A DNA stretch of 64,000 bases from Actinomyces massiliensis 4401292 (GCF_000269805.1 NZ_JH711482.1:34146-98145), one strand, 5' to 3'; counted from the stretch's first letter, positions 27,920-37,306 are shown. Notes: generated from the sequence alone by a model not told the origin. A program made the numbers and translations.

Positions 27920-29410
27920 ATGAGCAGGCCGGCCATGACACGCACCGTCGGGCGATTCGGGCGGCTGCCCGACGGCTGGGATCGGCCCGACATGGCGGAC
28001 GTCCTTCTCGCCGTCCTCTTGGGGTTCTTCTCCATGGCGAATCCGCTCGGCACGTCGAGACTCAGCGGGTTCGAAGGGGCCGACGGGTCCGCGGCAATAG
28101 TCGTCTTCTACGGCATCACCGTCGTGTGCTGCACGGCGATTGCGCTGCGGCGCCTGCATCCGCTCGCCCCCACCTACTCCGTCTGCGTCATCGGAGCGGC
28201 GCTGACCGTCCACCTGGCTGTCTTCGCCGATGCATCGGTCCTGGCGCTCGTATCCTGCCTGCTCGCCGCCGAGACTACGCAGAGCCGCATGCGCCGGCCC
28301 TGGAACCTCGTCCTGCTCGCCCTGATCTATGCCGGCCTGGTGCCGGCCGCGTGCCGTGCCGGCGAGACCATTGATCCTCAGGCGACAGGGGGTTCCGTCA
28401 ACCGTCTGATCATCCCGATCGTCACCGGGTGGGCGCTGGTCTCGGTGACGGCGCTCGTCGGCGCCTCGCGGCGCCGGGCGCGCGAGCGCGTCGAGCGGGC
28501 CTTGGAACGGGCTGAGATCCTCCGGGCGCAGCAGGACACTGAGCGCCGGCTGGCCGTGGTGCAGGAGCGCCAGCGCATCGCCCGCGACGTCCACGACCTG
28601 GTGGGACACTCCCTGTCGGTCATCGGCATGCAGGCCGCCGGGGCCCGGGCGGTCCTGGCTTCCGATCCTGGCGCTGCCGACGCCGCACTCGCGGTCATCG
28701 GGGAGATCAGCCGCCGGGCTGTGGATGAGGTGCGCGCCCTGGTCGACGTCCTGCGGACCGATGAGGATCCTCCGCCCGCCGTCGAGGACACCAAGGGCAT
28801 CGAGGGCATTGAGGGCATTGAGGACGTCGACAGGACGACGGTCGCGGTTCGCCCGGGCGCGATGCCGGCGGGTAGAGATGCTGAAGCGGTCCTCGCGCCT
28901 GTCGGCGAGGCCTCGCCCGGGCTGGAGGAGGTGCCCGTCCTGATCGCCCGCGCCCGACGAGCCGGCCTGCCGGTGAGCCTGTCGCTGTCGCAGACGGGCG
29001 ACGTCGCCCCCGAGGTGGGTCGGGCCGTCTACCGCGGCGTGCAGGAGGCCCTGACCAACGTCATGCGGCACGCCGCCGGCGCCCCTACCACCGTTGCGCT
29101 GACCGTGGGCGACGCTCTCGAGGCCGTTGTCACCAATGAGAAGAACGAAGAGAGCTATTCGGATGGTGCTGTTGGTGCTGTTGGTGCTGCCGATGCAGCC
29201 TCGCCCGGGGCCGGGCTTCATGGGGACGGCGAGGAGCCTGCGGACACGCACCGCGGGGGCCGCGAGGGTCGTGAAGGCACGGGCCTGGCCTCCATGGAGG
29301 AACGGCTCGCCGATGTCGGCGGGAGCTTGGAGGTCGGCCCTACGGCCAAGGGCGGATGGCGGGTGCGCATGAGCGTGCCGGCGGCCGCTGCGAGTAGAGG
29401 GGATGCGTGA
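27920..29410 (+). CDS. Sensor histidine kinase (HisKA_3/NarL type)
   Basis: A 496-residue membrane sensor. About five helices occupy residues 25-190, with very short external loops, so the signal is probably sensed in or at the membrane. The dimerisation box is ERQRIARDVHDLVGHSLSVI (His about 225-226). The ATPase domain has the N-box AVYRGVQEALTNVMRHA; a low-complexity insertion (Gly/Ala/Val/Asp repeats, about 410-450) sits before the G-box GTGLASMEERLADVGGS. Another repeat, KGIEGIEGIED, lies near residue 294. ATG 27920 follows TACGGT by 6 nt. Its stop overlaps the regulator gene's first possible start. Confidence 0.9.
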   Translation: MSRPAMTRTVGRFGRLPDGWDRPDMADVLLAVLLGFFSMANPLGTSRLSGFEGADGSAAIVVFYGITVVCCTAIALRRLHPLAPTYSVCVIGAALTVHLAVFADASVLALVSCLLAAETTQSRMRRPWNLVLLALIYAGLVPAACRAGETIDPQATGGSVNRLIIPIVTGWALVSVTALVGASRRRARERVERALERAEILRAQQDTERRLAVVQERQRIARDVHDLVGHSLSVIGMQAAGARAVLASDPGAADAALAVIGEISRRAVDEVRALVDVLRTDEDPPPAVEDTKGIEGIEGIEDVDRTTVAVRPGAMPAGRDAEAVLAPVGEASPGLEEVPVLIARARRAGLPVSLSLSQTGDVAPEVGRAVYRGVQEALTNVMRHAAGAPTTVALTVGDALEAVVTNEKNEESYSDGAVGAVGAADAASPGAGLHGDGEEPADTHRGGREGREGTGLASMEERLADVGGSLEVGPTAKGGWRVRMSVPAAAASRGDA

Positions 29411-29414
29411 GCAT

Positions 29415-30119
29415 ATGAGCGTGATCCGCATCGGCCTGACCGATGACGAGCCGCTGCTGACCGCGGGGCTGGCCATGCTCCTGGGTGCCCAGGCCGACAT
29501 GGAGGTGGTTTGGCAGGCCACCGATGGATACGAGGCCCTGCGGCGGACGCAGAGCGACCCTGTGGACGTGCTGCTCCTGGACATCCAGATGCCCGGCCTG
29601 GACGGCCTGGCCACTACGCGCCGTCTGGTTGAGGCTGGAGCTCAGGGCCGTATCGTCATCCTGACCACCTTCGACACTGACGGCTACGTACTGGGCGCTA
29701 TCGAGGCCGGGGCCGCCGGTTTCCTGCTCAAGAACACCCCGCCTCCCCGACTCATCGAGGCGGTGCGTACCGTGCACGCCGGGGATTCGGTCATCTCGCC
29801 CGGACCGACTCGCCGGCTGCTGACCGCCATGCGCTCGGGTCGCATCGGAGGGAATCGCGAGGTGGGCGCGGCACGGGCTGCCGGTGCCGCGCCGCTGCCA
29901 GTGGACCTGACCGGGCGCGAGCAGGAGGTGCTGCGGCTGGTCGCCGCGGGCCTGACCAACCAGGAGATCTGCGACCGGCTGTGGTTGAGCATGCCGACGG
30001 TCAAGACCCATGTCTCCCACCTGCTGTCCAAGACCGGTTCGCGCGACCGCGTACAGCTCGTCCTGGTGGCCCTGCGCACCGGTGCGGTGACGCTCGACGA
30101 CGTCCTGACCCGCCCCTGA
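29415..30119 (+). CDS. Response regulator, NarL/LuxR type
   Basis: Partner of the preceding kinase. The receiver domain starts IRIGLTDDEPLLTAGLAML, with the phospho-acceptor Asp in VLLLDIQMPGLDG (about 51-63) and the conserved Lys in GFLLKNTPP. The DNA-binding LuxR helix-turn-helix is LTGREQEVLRLVAAGLTNQE (about 160-179) followed by MPTVKTHVSHLLSKTG. The start could be ATG 29403 or ATG 29415; I prefer 29415 because the purine-rich GAGGGG abuts the earlier codon and MSVIRIGL is the usual domain start. Likely target: the divergent ABC exporter. Confidence 0.9.
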   Translation: MSVIRIGLTDDEPLLTAGLAMLLGAQADMEVVWQATDGYEALRRTQSDPVDVLLLDIQMPGLDGLATTRRLVEAGAQGRIVILTTFDTDGYVLGAIEAGAAGFLLKNTPPPRLIEAVRTVHAGDSVISPGPTRRLLTAMRSGRIGGNREVGAARAAGAAPLPVDLTGREQEVLRLVAAGLTNQEICDRLWLSMPTVKTHVSHLLSKTGSRDRVQLVLVALRTGAVTLDDVLTRP

Positions 30120-30123
30120 CGCC

Positions 30124-30178
30124 GAGATCGGTCGAGTTCCGCCGCGAGATCGGTCGTTCTCCGCGCCGAGATCGGTTC
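30124..30178. repeat. 22-bp tandem repeat between response regulator and trpA
   Basis: The core GAGATCGGTCG starts at 30124, 30146 and (as GAGATCGGTTC) 30168, giving an exact 22-bp period and about 2.5 copies. It fills the gap between the two converging genes. No hairpin strong enough for a classic terminator is seen, so function is unknown. Confidence 0.7.
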
Positions 30179-30195
30179 GGGCGCGACGTGGCGTC

Positions 30196-31059
30196 CTACT
30201 GGCCGGCCGGGCGGATGGCCGCGGCCTTCATCGCGGCGACGAAATCGCGCAGTTCCCCTGTCAGCGCCTCCAGCTCGGCGTCGTGCTCGGGCGAGTCGGG
30301 TCTGGCGGTGAGCAGCACCGGGGCGTGCGCCTCGACGATCTTCACGGTCGCCGAGCCGCTGATCGCCCCGTCCGCACCGGCCGCGATCGCCTCGGCGACC
30401 TGCTCGGGCCTCGAGATGCCGAAGCCCAGCATGACCGGGGCCGCGGCGTCGGCGCGCAGCCGGGTCACCGATTCGGTCAGGCCGACGGTGGAGGACGCCT
30501 GCTCGGTGCCCGTCACGCCGACGCGCGAGACGGCGTAGACATAGCCACGCGAGGAGGCGGCCACCGCGTCCAGTGTCTGGTCAGACGACGACGGCGGGGC
30601 GATGTAGACCGCGTCGATCCCGGCCGCCTCGGCGGCGGCGGAGAAGGCGGGCGACTCGCGCACCGGCACGTCGGGCAGCAGCACCGAGTCGATGCCCGCG
30701 TCCGCGCACCGGGTGTAGAACTCCGCCAGCCCCACGGCGAAGGGCACATTGCCGTAGATGAGCATGCCGATGGGAAGCCCGGGGTGGCGTTCCCGCACTC
30801 GGGAGACCACCTCCAGGCAGGCGGAGAAGTCCGCGCCCGCTTCAAGCGCCCGGATGTGGGCGCGCTGGATGGTGGGCCCGTCGGCCACCGGGTCGGAGAA
30901 GGGGATGCCCAGCTCCAGGGCGTCCGCGCCACCATTGATGAGTGCTTCAATGACCGCTTCGGAGATCGCCGGGGTGGGGTCGCCGACCATGACGAAGGGC
31001 ACGAAGGCGCCCTGACCGGCGTCGGCCAGGCGCGCGAACATCTCGGGATAGCGGGACAT
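30196..31059 (-). CDS. trpA: Tryptophan synthase alpha chain
   Basis: Cleaves indole-3-glycerol phosphate to indole, which is channelled to the beta chain. The 287-residue TIM barrel shows AFVPFVMVGDPTP (about 18-30), DALELGIPFSDPVADGP with the catalytic Glu (about 45-61), SVLLPDVPVRES with the catalytic Asp, and the C-terminal phosphate-binding VMLGFGISRPEQV and GAISGSATVK. The ATG lies one base after the TrpC-TrpB stop with AGGAGGG upstream. It is the last gene of the trp operon. Confidence 0.95.
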   Translation of the reverse strand: MSRYPEMFARLADAGQGAFVPFVMVGDPTPAISEAVIEALINGGADALELGIPFSDPVADGPTIQRAHIRALEAGADFSACLEVVSRVRERHPGLPIGMLIYGNVPFAVGLAEFYTRCADAGIDSVLLPDVPVRESPAFSAAAEAAGIDAVYIAPPSSSDQTLDAVAASSRGYVYAVSRVGVTGTEQASSTVGLTESVTRLRADAAAPVMLGFGISRPEQVAEAIAAGADGAISGSATVKIVEAHAPVLLTARPDSPEHDAELEALTGELRDFVAAMKAAAIRPAGQ

Positions 31060-31060
31060 C

Positions 31061-33367
31061 TCAGCCCTCCTGCTTCGTCATGGCCAGATACTCGGTGCGC
31101 TTGCCCATCTGCTCGACCATGGCCGCGGCCCGTGCCACCGCCGAGTCGGAGGAGAACGACCCGCCCAGCCGCATGCGGACCTGATCGAGGTCCTTATCGC
31201 CCCGCCCGGACAGGCACACGAGCAGGTGCGGCGCGGGCGCGTCCGACGGCGTGGCCCGGGCGATCTTGAGGGCCTGGGCCAGGGCGTGGGCGGACTCCAG
31301 GGCCGGAATGATCCCCTCCCAGCGGCTCAGCAGCTGGAAGGCCTCGACGGCCTCGTCATCGGTGATGCCCACGTAGCGGGCCCGCCCGGTGTCGGCCAGC
31401 CAGGCGTGCTCCGGCCCGACGCCGGGGTAGTCCAGGCCCGCGGACACCGAGAAGGACTCCTCGACCTGCCCCTCGGGAGTGCGCATGAGGTAGGAGCGCG
31501 CCCCGTGCAGAATGCCGACGGTGCCGTTGTTGATGGGCGCGCCGTTGCGGGGCGTGTCCAGGCCCTCTCCGGCGGGTTCGACGCCGATCAGGCCCACGCC
31601 GTCATCGTCGATGAATTCGCTGAACATGCCGATCGCATTGCTCCCGCCGCCCACGCAGGCGATGACCTCGTCCGGCAGGCGACCGGTCAGGTCGAGCATC
31701 TGGGCGCGCGCCTCGCGCGAGATGCACCGGTGGTACTCGTGGACGATGGTGGGGAAGGGGTGGGCGCCCGCGGCCGTGCCCAGCAGATAGTGGGTGGTGG
31801 CGAATGAGGCCGTCCAATCGCGCAGCGCCTCGTTGACGGCGTCCTTGAGGGTGCCCGCGCCGGAGGCCACGGGCACGACCCGCGCCCCCATGAGTTCCAT
31901 GCGCTCAACATTGGGCGCCTGGCGCACGACGTCCGTGGCTCCCATGTAGATGGTGCACTCCAGCCCGAGCAGTGTGCAGACCATGGCGGTGGCGGTGCCG
32001 TGCTGTCCCGCCCCGGTCTCGGCGATGATGCGGGTCTTGCCCATGCGCTTGGCCAGGAGCGCCTGCCCCATCACCTGGTTGCCCTTATGAGCGCCGCCGT
32101 GCACGAGATCCTCGCGCTTGAGGAAGATGCGGGCATTCCCGTGACGAGGGAGGTTGTGCAGCTCGGTGACGGGGGTGGGCCGCCCCAGGTAGCGGGTGAG
32201 GAGCTCGTCCAGCTCGGCGGTGAAGGCTGGGTCGGCCTGCGCCTCGATGAAGGCGTCCTCGAGCTGGTCAAGGGCTGGCACCAGCAGCTCGGGCACGAAC
32301 TGTCCGCCGTAGGCGCCGAAGTAGGCGGGAAGCCGAGGGTGGCTATGGCCGGCGTGCTCACGCGCCTCCCCTCCGTGCTCCGCTGCTGTTGAACCCGGCG
32401 CCGTCGGGGCGGAACTGCCCTCAGCAATGGGTACGTCCTCGTACTCGAGGTGCCGGGCGGTCCTGCTCCCGGCTCCTGCGGCCGGTGAGTCGGGCGAGCC
32501 ATCGGGCGCGGGCACGGCAGTGGCGAGGCTCCGGGCGACCGCTGCGGGGTCCGGGGCGCTGGACAGCGCCGAGCCGACGAGCAGGGCGTCGATCAGCCCG
32601 GCCAGACGGCGCACGTCTCCAGCCGTCTCCACGCCCGACTCGCCCACCAGCACCACTCCGGGGGGAGCCAGGGGCGCGAACTCCTCAGTGCGAGCGATGT
32701 CGGTGGCCAGTGTGCGCAGGTCGCGGTTGTTGATGCCGATGACGGCGGCGCCCAGGCGGGCGGCCCGGTGCATCTCCTCATGGGTGGAGACCTCCGTGAG
32801 GACGTCCATGCCCAGTTGCTCGGCGAGTTCAGCCAACTCGGCGTAGACGTCGTCGGGAACCACCGACAGCATGAGCAGGATCGCATCCGCACCCAGTGAG
32901 CGGGCGGCGAGCACCTGGACGGGGTCGACGATGAAGTCCTTGCACAGCACCGGGACGTCCACCACGGCGCGCACCGCCGCCAGATCGTCGAAGGATCCGT
33001 TGAACCGGTCCGGTTCGGTCAGCACCGAGACGGCCGAGGCCCAGGGCGTGTAGGCCCGGGCCAGCGCTGCCGGGTCGTAGGCGGAGCGAAGCGTGCCGCG
33101 CGAGGGCGAGGCGGCCTTGCACTCCATGATGAGAGCCGGCTGGGGCGCGGCGCTCGCGCCGCTTCGGGTGCGCAGGGCTTCGGCGAGGGAGCGCTCCGAG
33201 GGGGGCAGGTCCGCCTGCCTCAGGTGGCCGAAGCGCTCCTGCATCTCCGGGATGCGCCGGCGGCGCGCCTCGACGATGGAGTCCAGGACCGTGCCTGACA
33301 CGATCAGGCGCTCGTCGATCCTCCGGCGCTCGGGGCGCCCGTCCGCGGAGGTGCCGGGGCCGGTCAT
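31061..33367 (-). CDS. trpCB: Bifunctional indole-3-glycerol phosphate synthase / tryptophan synthase beta chain
   Basis: One 768-residue frame joins two normally separate enzymes. Residues about 24-288 are Trp[56 protein letters not shown] and VLVGESGVE carry its catalytic Lys/Glu set. A polar linker of about 55 residues follows. From [20 protein letters not shown] (about 348) to near 745 it is TrpB, with the PLP lysine in [26 protein letters not shown] and the PLP phosphate loop VGGGSNAIG. No internal stop or frameshift is seen. It overlaps trpD (ATGA) and is one base from trpA. Confidence 0.95.
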   Translation of the reverse strand: MTGPGTSADGRPERRRIDERLIVSGTVLDSIVEARRRRIPEMQERFGHLRQADLPPSERSLAEALRTRSGASAAPQPALIMECKAASPSRGTLRSAYDPAALARAYTPWASAVSVLTEPDRFNGSFDDLAAVRAVVDVPVLCKDFIVDPVQVLAARSLGADAILLMLSVVPDDVYAELAELAEQLGMDVLTEVSTHEEMHRAARLGAAVIGINNRDLRTLATDIARTEEFAPLAPPGVVLVGESGVETAGDVRRLAGLIDALLVGSALSSAPDPAAVARSLATAVPAPDGSPDSPAAGAGSRTARHLEYEDVPIAEGSSAPTAPGSTAAEHGGEAREHAGHSHPRLPAYFGAYGGQFVPELLVPALDQLEDAFIEAQADPAFTAELDELLTRYLGRPTPVTELHNLPRHGNARIFLKREDLVHGGAHKGNQVMGQALLAKRMGKTRIIAETGAGQHGTATAMVCTLLGLECTIYMGATDVVRQAPNVERMELMGARVVPVASGAGTLKDAVNEALRDWTASFATTHYLLGTAAGAHPFPTIVHEYHRCISREARAQMLDLTGRLPDEVIACVGGGSNAIGMFSEFIDDDGVGLIGVEPAGEGLDTPRNGAPINNGTVGILHGARSYLMRTPEGQVEESFSVSAGLDYPGVGPEHAWLADTGRARYVGITDDEAVEAFQLLSRWEGIIPALESAHALAQALKIARATPSDAPAPHLLVCLSGRGDKDLDQVRMRLGGSFSSDSAVARAAAMVEQMGKRTEYLAMTKQEG

Positions 33368-34584
33368 CGGACCTGCTCCTGCGCGCCGGCGGTGCTGTCG
33401 GTGCTGTCAGTGTTGATGGCCGCTCGACGAGCATCCGTGCTCGTCGCTGGGTCCTTGGTCACCGGTACCTCGGGCACCTTGGTCATCGCCTCCAGATGCT
33501 CGGCCACACGACCACTGGCCAGCTGCTCCAGAGCCATGCGAGTGCCGTCGGCCAGATTGTCGGCCGGTCCCGCCAAGTACAGCAGTCCGCCGGCGTTGAC
33601 GGCGATCGCATCGCGGTGGGCGGGCTCGCCGCCCCCGGCGAAGACCTCTCGCAGCAGGCGGGCGTTCTCGGCCGGCTCCCCGCCGAGCACGTCGGACAGA
33701 TCCCAGCGGCGGACTCCCAGCTCCTCGGGCGTGATCTCATAGGCCTTGACGCCCCGGGGAGTGGCCTCCCGCACCACCGTGGTTCCGTGCACGGCGATCT
33801 CGTCGGTGCCGGCGCCGTGGACGACGAGGGCGCGCTTGCGGTCCAGGCGCACCATGGCCTCGGCGATCATGTCCAGCATGGCGGGGTCCCACACCCCCAT
33901 GAGCTGGTAGGTCAGGTGGGCGGGGTTGAGCAGGGGGCCCAGCACGTTGAAGATCGTGGGAGTGGCCAGCGCTCTGCGGATCGGCGCCACATGCTTCATG
34001 GCCGGGTGGTAGGCCTGGGCGAACAGGAAGGTGAAGTGGTCCCGGGCCAGGATCTCCACCGCCTCCTGCGGGCTCAGGTCCAGGGGCAGGCCGAGCGCGG
34101 CGATCACGTCGGCGGCGCCCGTTCTGGACGACACGGCTCGGTTGCCGTGCTTGGCCACCGAGATCCCCATGGAGGCCGCCACGATTCCGGCGCCGGTGGA
34201 GATATTGATGGTGCCGGTGCCGTCGCCCCCGGTTCCCACGACGTCCACCAGCGGAAAGGTCACCGCGGGAAAGGGGCGGGCGGCATGCCTGAAGGCGCTG
34301 GCCGCCCCGGCGACCTCGTCGGGGGTCTCCCCGCGCGAGTGCAGGGCTGCCAGCAGGGCGGCGGTTTCGGCCTCGGACAGGTCGCCCGCGCCCAGGGCGG
34401 CGAAGACGACGCCGGTCTCCTCCTGAGTCAGTCTCTCGCCTTGAATGACGGCGCGCAGCAGGCGGTGCGCGTCCTCGGTACCGGCCACCGGGGCCGTCGC
34501 ACTGCTGTCAGTACTTCCGGTATGCCCGGTATGCCCGGTATGCCCAGTATGCATGGCGTTGTTCTCGGCGGGTGCGGGGGTCAT
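33364..34584 (-). CDS. trpD: Anthranilate phosphoribosyltransferase
   Basis: Joins anthranilate and PRPP in the second step of tryptophan synthesis. Core motifs are [20 protein letters not shown] (about 117-136; PRPP-binding GTGGD), [19 protein letters not shown] and [18 protein letters not shown]. At 406 residues it is longer than the usual 340 because it carries a repetitive N-terminus with three His-Thr-Gly units and a Thr/Asp/Ser tail. ATG 34584 has AGGAG 7 nt upstream. Its stop overlaps the trpC-trpB start. Confidence 0.93.
   Translation of the reverse strand: MTPAPAENNAMHTGHTGHTGHTGSTDSSATAPVAGTEDAHRLLRAVIQGERLTQEETGVVFAALGAGDLSEAETAALLAALHSRGETPDEVAGAASAFRHAARPFPAVTFPLVDVVGTGGDGTGTINISTGAGIVAASMGISVAKHGNRAVSSRTGAADVIAALGLPLDLSPQEAVEILARDHFTFLFAQAYHPAMKHVAPIRRALATPTIFNVLGPLLNPAHLTYQLMGVWDPAMLDMIAEAMVRLDRKRALVVHGAGTDEIAVHGTTVVREATPRGVKAYEITPEELGVRRWDLSDVLGGEPAENARLLREVFAGGGEPAHRDAIAVNAGGLLYLAGPADNLADGTRMALEQLASGRVAEHLEAMTKVPEVPVTKDPATSTDARRAAINTDSTDSTAGAQEQVR
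34517..34552. repeat. 9-bp minisatellite in the trpD 5' coding region
   Basis: Three perfect copies and one variant of CCGGTATGC (plus strand) encode the His-Thr-Gly repeats of TrpD. The unit is a multiple of three, so copy-number change would alter length without breaking the frame. Confidence 0.85.
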
Positions 34585-34658
34585 GGTCTTTCTCCTCATG
34601 GCTTCAAGGCTGGTGTGATCCGTGATGATTCGCGGCGACGAGCGTTCAAGGCCGCGGC

Positions 34659-35303
34659 TCAGGTCGTTCGGGCGCGGGCGGCAGCGAGGTCGTCGGTGAC
34701 GGCGCGCAGAATCCCCGGACCGTAGGGGGTGAGCACGGACTCGGGGTGGAACTGCATGCCGACCACCGGGGCCGTGGTGTGGCGGGCGGCCATGACGATG
34801 CCCGCCCCGTCCATCTCGATGGTGCGTGCCAGACAGGTGAGGGTCGGCGGGAGCTCGCGGGTGCCCAGGGAGTGGTAGCGGGCGACGTCCAGGGGCTCGC
34901 CCTGCAGAACGGCGAAGGCGGCATCGGCGCGCCCCGCCTCCGTGAGCGCCACGCGCACCGAGCGCCCGTGGACGGGGCCCACCCGGTCCACGTCGCCCCC
35001 GCAGGCCTCGACGATCGCCTGGAACCCCAGGCAGATGCCGAGGGTCGGGATGGAGTCGGCCAGGGCCGTGATGACCAGTTCCATGAGGCAGCCGCTGGTG
35101 CGCGGATGCCCGGGCCCGGGCGACAGGGCCAGTACCGGCCGCTCCCCGTGAGCGGATTCCTCACGGGTGGGCTCCAGGGCCTTCAGGACTCTGGCGGCGG
35201 GCACCGTGTTGCGGTAGACCTCAATGCCGGCACCGAGCACGGCGAACTGATCGACGAGGTTGTAGACGAAGGAGTCGCGGTTGTCGAGCAGGATGACGCG
35301 CAT
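34659..35303 (-). CDS. trpG: Anthranilate synthase component II (glutamine amidotransferase)
   Basis: Releases ammonia from glutamine for TrpE. The 214-residue class I amidotransferase has MRVILLDNRDSFVYNLVDQF at the start, SPGPGHPRTSG (about 62-72), the nucleophile Cys in LGICLGFQAI (about 90-99) and the His-Glu pair in VVGMQFHPESVLTP (about 182-195). ATG 35303 is one base after the trpE stop, with GGGAGG inside the end of trpE, so translation is coupled. A 74-nt gap separates it from trpD. Confidence 0.95.
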   Translation of the reverse strand: MRVILLDNRDSFVYNLVDQFAVLGAGIEVYRNTVPAARVLKALEPTREESAHGERPVLALSPGPGHPRTSGCLMELVITALADSIPTLGICLGFQAIVEACGGDVDRVGPVHGRSVRVALTEAGRADAAFAVLQGEPLDVARYHSLGTRELPPTLTCLARTIEMDGAGIVMAARHTTAPVVGMQFHPESVLTPYGPGILRAVTDDLAAARARTT

Positions 35304-35304
35304 C

Positions 35305-37107
35305 TCAGGCCTCCCTACCAGCAGTGGGCACGGCCGCTCCGGCGATCTCGCCTCCGGCCGCCCCGGCGATCTCGGCGTCGATGACGAGTCGGGCGCCCTG
35401 GGAGGCGGCGATGGCGGTGAGCACCGCACTGGCCTTGTGAACGCTCTCGGCGGCCTCCATGGCGGGCACCGAGTCCGCGACGACACCGGCGCCGGCCTGC
35501 ACGAGTGCCCGGCCCTCCGATACGAAGGCCGAGCGGATGACGATGCAGGTGTCGAGTTCGCCGTCTCCGCGGATGTACCCGACGCTCCCGCCGTAGGAGC
35601 CCCGCCGCACGCCCTCGGCGGTGCGGATGAGTTCGGCTGCGCGCAGCTTGGGGGCGCCGGTGAGAGTGCCCATGGTCATGGAGGCGCGGAAGGCGTCCAG
35701 CGCATCCAGGTCCGGGTCGAGCTGTCCGCTGACCTCGGAGACCAGATGCATGACACGACTGTAGCGGTCCACGCGCAGCAGGTCGCCGACCTTGCGAGTG
35801 CCGGGCACGCTCACCCGGGCGACGTCGTTGCGGGCCAGATCGACCAGCATGACGTGCTCTGCGACCTCCTTGGGATCCGTGCGCAGTTCCAGCTCCAGGC
35901 GGATGTCCCGCTCATGGTCGATGCCTCCGCCGGGCGCCAGGCCGCGCGGCCGAGTGCCCGCGATGGGACGGATGGCGACCTGTCCGGTGGCCGCCGAGTG
36001 CAGCAGGGCCGACTCGGGGGAGGCTCCCAGCAGCTCGAAGCCCGGGGCGCCGATGTAGAACATGTACGGGCTGGGGTTGGTCTCGCGCAGCTGGTGGTAG
36101 GCGGCCAGGGCATCGGGACAGGGGAGGACGAAGCCGCGGGAGGGCACGACCTGGTAGATCTCCCCGGCGGTGATCGCCTCCTTCATCTTCTCCACCGTGG
36201 CGGCGAAGCCGGCGTCGGAGACAGTGGGAGCGGCGTGCATGACGGCACCCGGAGCGCTCGCGGGCGCGCCGGCCGGCCGGTCGGAGTCGGTGGAGTCTCC
36301 GACGGCGGCAGCGTCGATGGCGGCGGCCAGTACGTCCATGCGAGAGGCGAGGTCCTCCGCATCAACGGAGGCCCCCACGAGGGTGGCCTCGCGCGTGGGG
36401 TGGTCGATGACCAGGATGATGCGCGCGTCGTAGAAGAGGTAGTCGGGGCAGGTGTTGGCCCCCATCGCCACATCCGGGAGGGTCTCGAAGGTGGCCAGGT
36501 AGTCGAAGGCGACGACGCCGGCCACCAGCGGCAGGTGGGGATGGTCCACCTGAGCGTTCGCCAGGATCTTGAGCGGCTCAATGGTGGAGCGGGCCGTCAG
36601 GCGCTCTCGTTCTTCCAGGGAGCGGTCGTCAGGAGCAGCGGGAATGCTCAACGTGAGGGCCGCCGGGGTGGTCGATGAGGCGGGGACGTCGCTGGTGATG
36701 CACTCGCTCAAGGCGGCGCGCAGGCGGGCCAGGGCGGCCTCGCCATCGGCGGCCGCCTGGGGGAGGGGCTCGATGGTCACGGTCTCCCCGGTGCAGGTCA
36801 GCCGGGTGGATGCCTCCAGGACGGCGATGGTGGTGCGCGAGGTCTTGGTGGCGATGTCGGCGCTCTCCAGCAGGACGGCGTCCAGGGGGCGCTGGGCGGA
36901 GGCGTGATCGGCGGTTGTGCGGATGAGGCCGTTGCGGGCGAGGCGCTCGAGCAGCAGCCCGCCGTCGCCGTGGTAGCCCACCGGGCGTGTCAGCACCGTA
37001 AGCCCTGTAAACCCAGTAGGCCCAGTAGGCCCAGTAGGCCCAGTAGGCCCTGTAGCCTCTGTAGGCTTTGCCGGTCCTGCCGGCTTCGTCGGTGGAGAGG
37101 ATGTCAT
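35305..37107 (-). CDS. trpE: Anthranilate synthase component I
   Basis: Converts chorismate to anthranilate with ammonia from TrpG. The 600-residue protein begins with a low-complexity segment of Gly-Pro-Thr repeats (about 14-33), followed by the tryptophan feedback-site motif VLLESADIATK. The chorismate-binding domain has IRPIAGTRPRG (about 420), MLVDLARNDVARVS, HLVSEVSGQLD, TLTGAPKLRAAELI and SYGGSVGYIRGDGELDTCI. The N-terminal repeat makes it longer than the usual 500-520. ATG 37107 has AAGG 6 nt upstream. It is preceded by the trpL attenuator. Confidence 0.95.
   Translation of the reverse strand: MTSSPPTKPAGPAKPTEATGPTGPTGPTGPTGFTGLTVLTRPVGYHGDGGLLLERLARNGLIRTTADHASAQRPLDAVLLESADIATKTSRTTIAVLEASTRLTCTGETVTIEPLPQAAADGEAALARLRAALSECITSDVPASSTTPAALTLSIPAAPDDRSLEERERLTARSTIEPLKILANAQVDHPHLPLVAGVVAFDYLATFETLPDVAMGANTCPDYLFYDARIILVIDHPTREATLVGASVDAEDLASRMDVLAAAIDAAAVGDSTDSDRPAGAPASAPGAVMHAAPTVSDAGFAATVEKMKEAITAGEIYQVVPSRGFVLPCPDALAAYHQLRETNPSPYMFYIGAPGFELLGASPESALLHSAATGQVAIRPIAGTRPRGLAPGGGIDHERDIRLELELRTDPKEVAEHVMLVDLARNDVARVSVPGTRKVGDLLRVDRYSRVMHLVSEVSGQLDPDLDALDAFRASMTMGTLTGAPKLRAAELIRTAEGVRRGSYGGSVGYIRGDGELDTCIVIRSAFVSEGRALVQAGAGVVADSVPAMEAAESVHKASAVLTAIAASQGARLVIDAEIAGAAGGEIAGAAVPTAGREA
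37003..37056. repeat. 9-bp minisatellite in the trpE 5' coding region
   Basis: Four perfect copies of CCCAGTAGG (37012-37047, plus strand), flanked by degenerate copies CCCTGTAAA and CCCTGTAGC, encode the Gly-Pro-Thr repeat of TrpE. The frame is kept for any copy number. Confidence 0.85.
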
Positions 37108-37155
37108 GGGGTGCCTTCCCGTTGGTGCCACCAGGACTCGCCTCCGAACACGCGA

Positions 37156-37233
37156 AGAGCCCGCCTGATGGCGAGCTCTGAGGATCGTGTTCCGCTCACG
37201 CGGCGCGGGTGGCTCGCCCATCGGGGAGCCACC
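37156..37233 (-). terminator. trp attenuator: terminator hairpin plus leader-peptide pause hairpin
   Basis: Two alternative RNA structures lie between trpL and trpE. The terminator arm is a 10-bp stem (AGAGCUCGCC with GGCGGGCUCU, including one U-G pair) around AUCA, at 37179-37156. Upstream, an 8-bp pause hairpin pairs GGUGGCUC (37233-37226), which includes Trp codons, with GAGCCACC (37215-37208). A stalled ribosome on the Trp codons would melt the pause hairpin. No long U-tract follows the terminator, as in other high-GC attenuators. Confidence 0.7.
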
Positions 37234-37270
37234 ACCACTGGGGGGTGCAGAACACTCTCAACACGGTCAT
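37196..37270 (-). CDS. trpL: trp operon leader peptide
   Basis: A 24-residue peptide, MTVLRVFCTPQWWWLPDGRA and a few more residues, with three consecutive Trp codons (37237-37229 on the minus strand). It lies 88 nt upstream of trpE and overlaps one arm of the pause hairpin, exactly the layout of an attenuation leader. Translation starts directly at the predicted transcript start (leaderless), with TACGCT 7 nt upstream. Low tryptophan would stall the ribosome on the Trp codons and favour readthrough into trpE. Confidence 0.85.
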   Translation of the reverse strand: MTVLRVFCTPQWWWLPDGRATRAA

Positions 37271-37277
37271 GGTGTGG

Positions 37278-37306
37278 AGCGTAGAGCGCTGTGCTCCGGC
37301 GTCCAA
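37278..37306 (-). promoter_or_regulatory. trp operon promoter
   Basis: On the minus strand TTGGAC (37306-37301) and TACGCT (37283-37278) are separated by 17 bp, a good sigma-A-type promoter, and the -10 is 7 nt from the trpL ATG. This is one of the best-matching promoters in the window. Confidence 0.7.
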
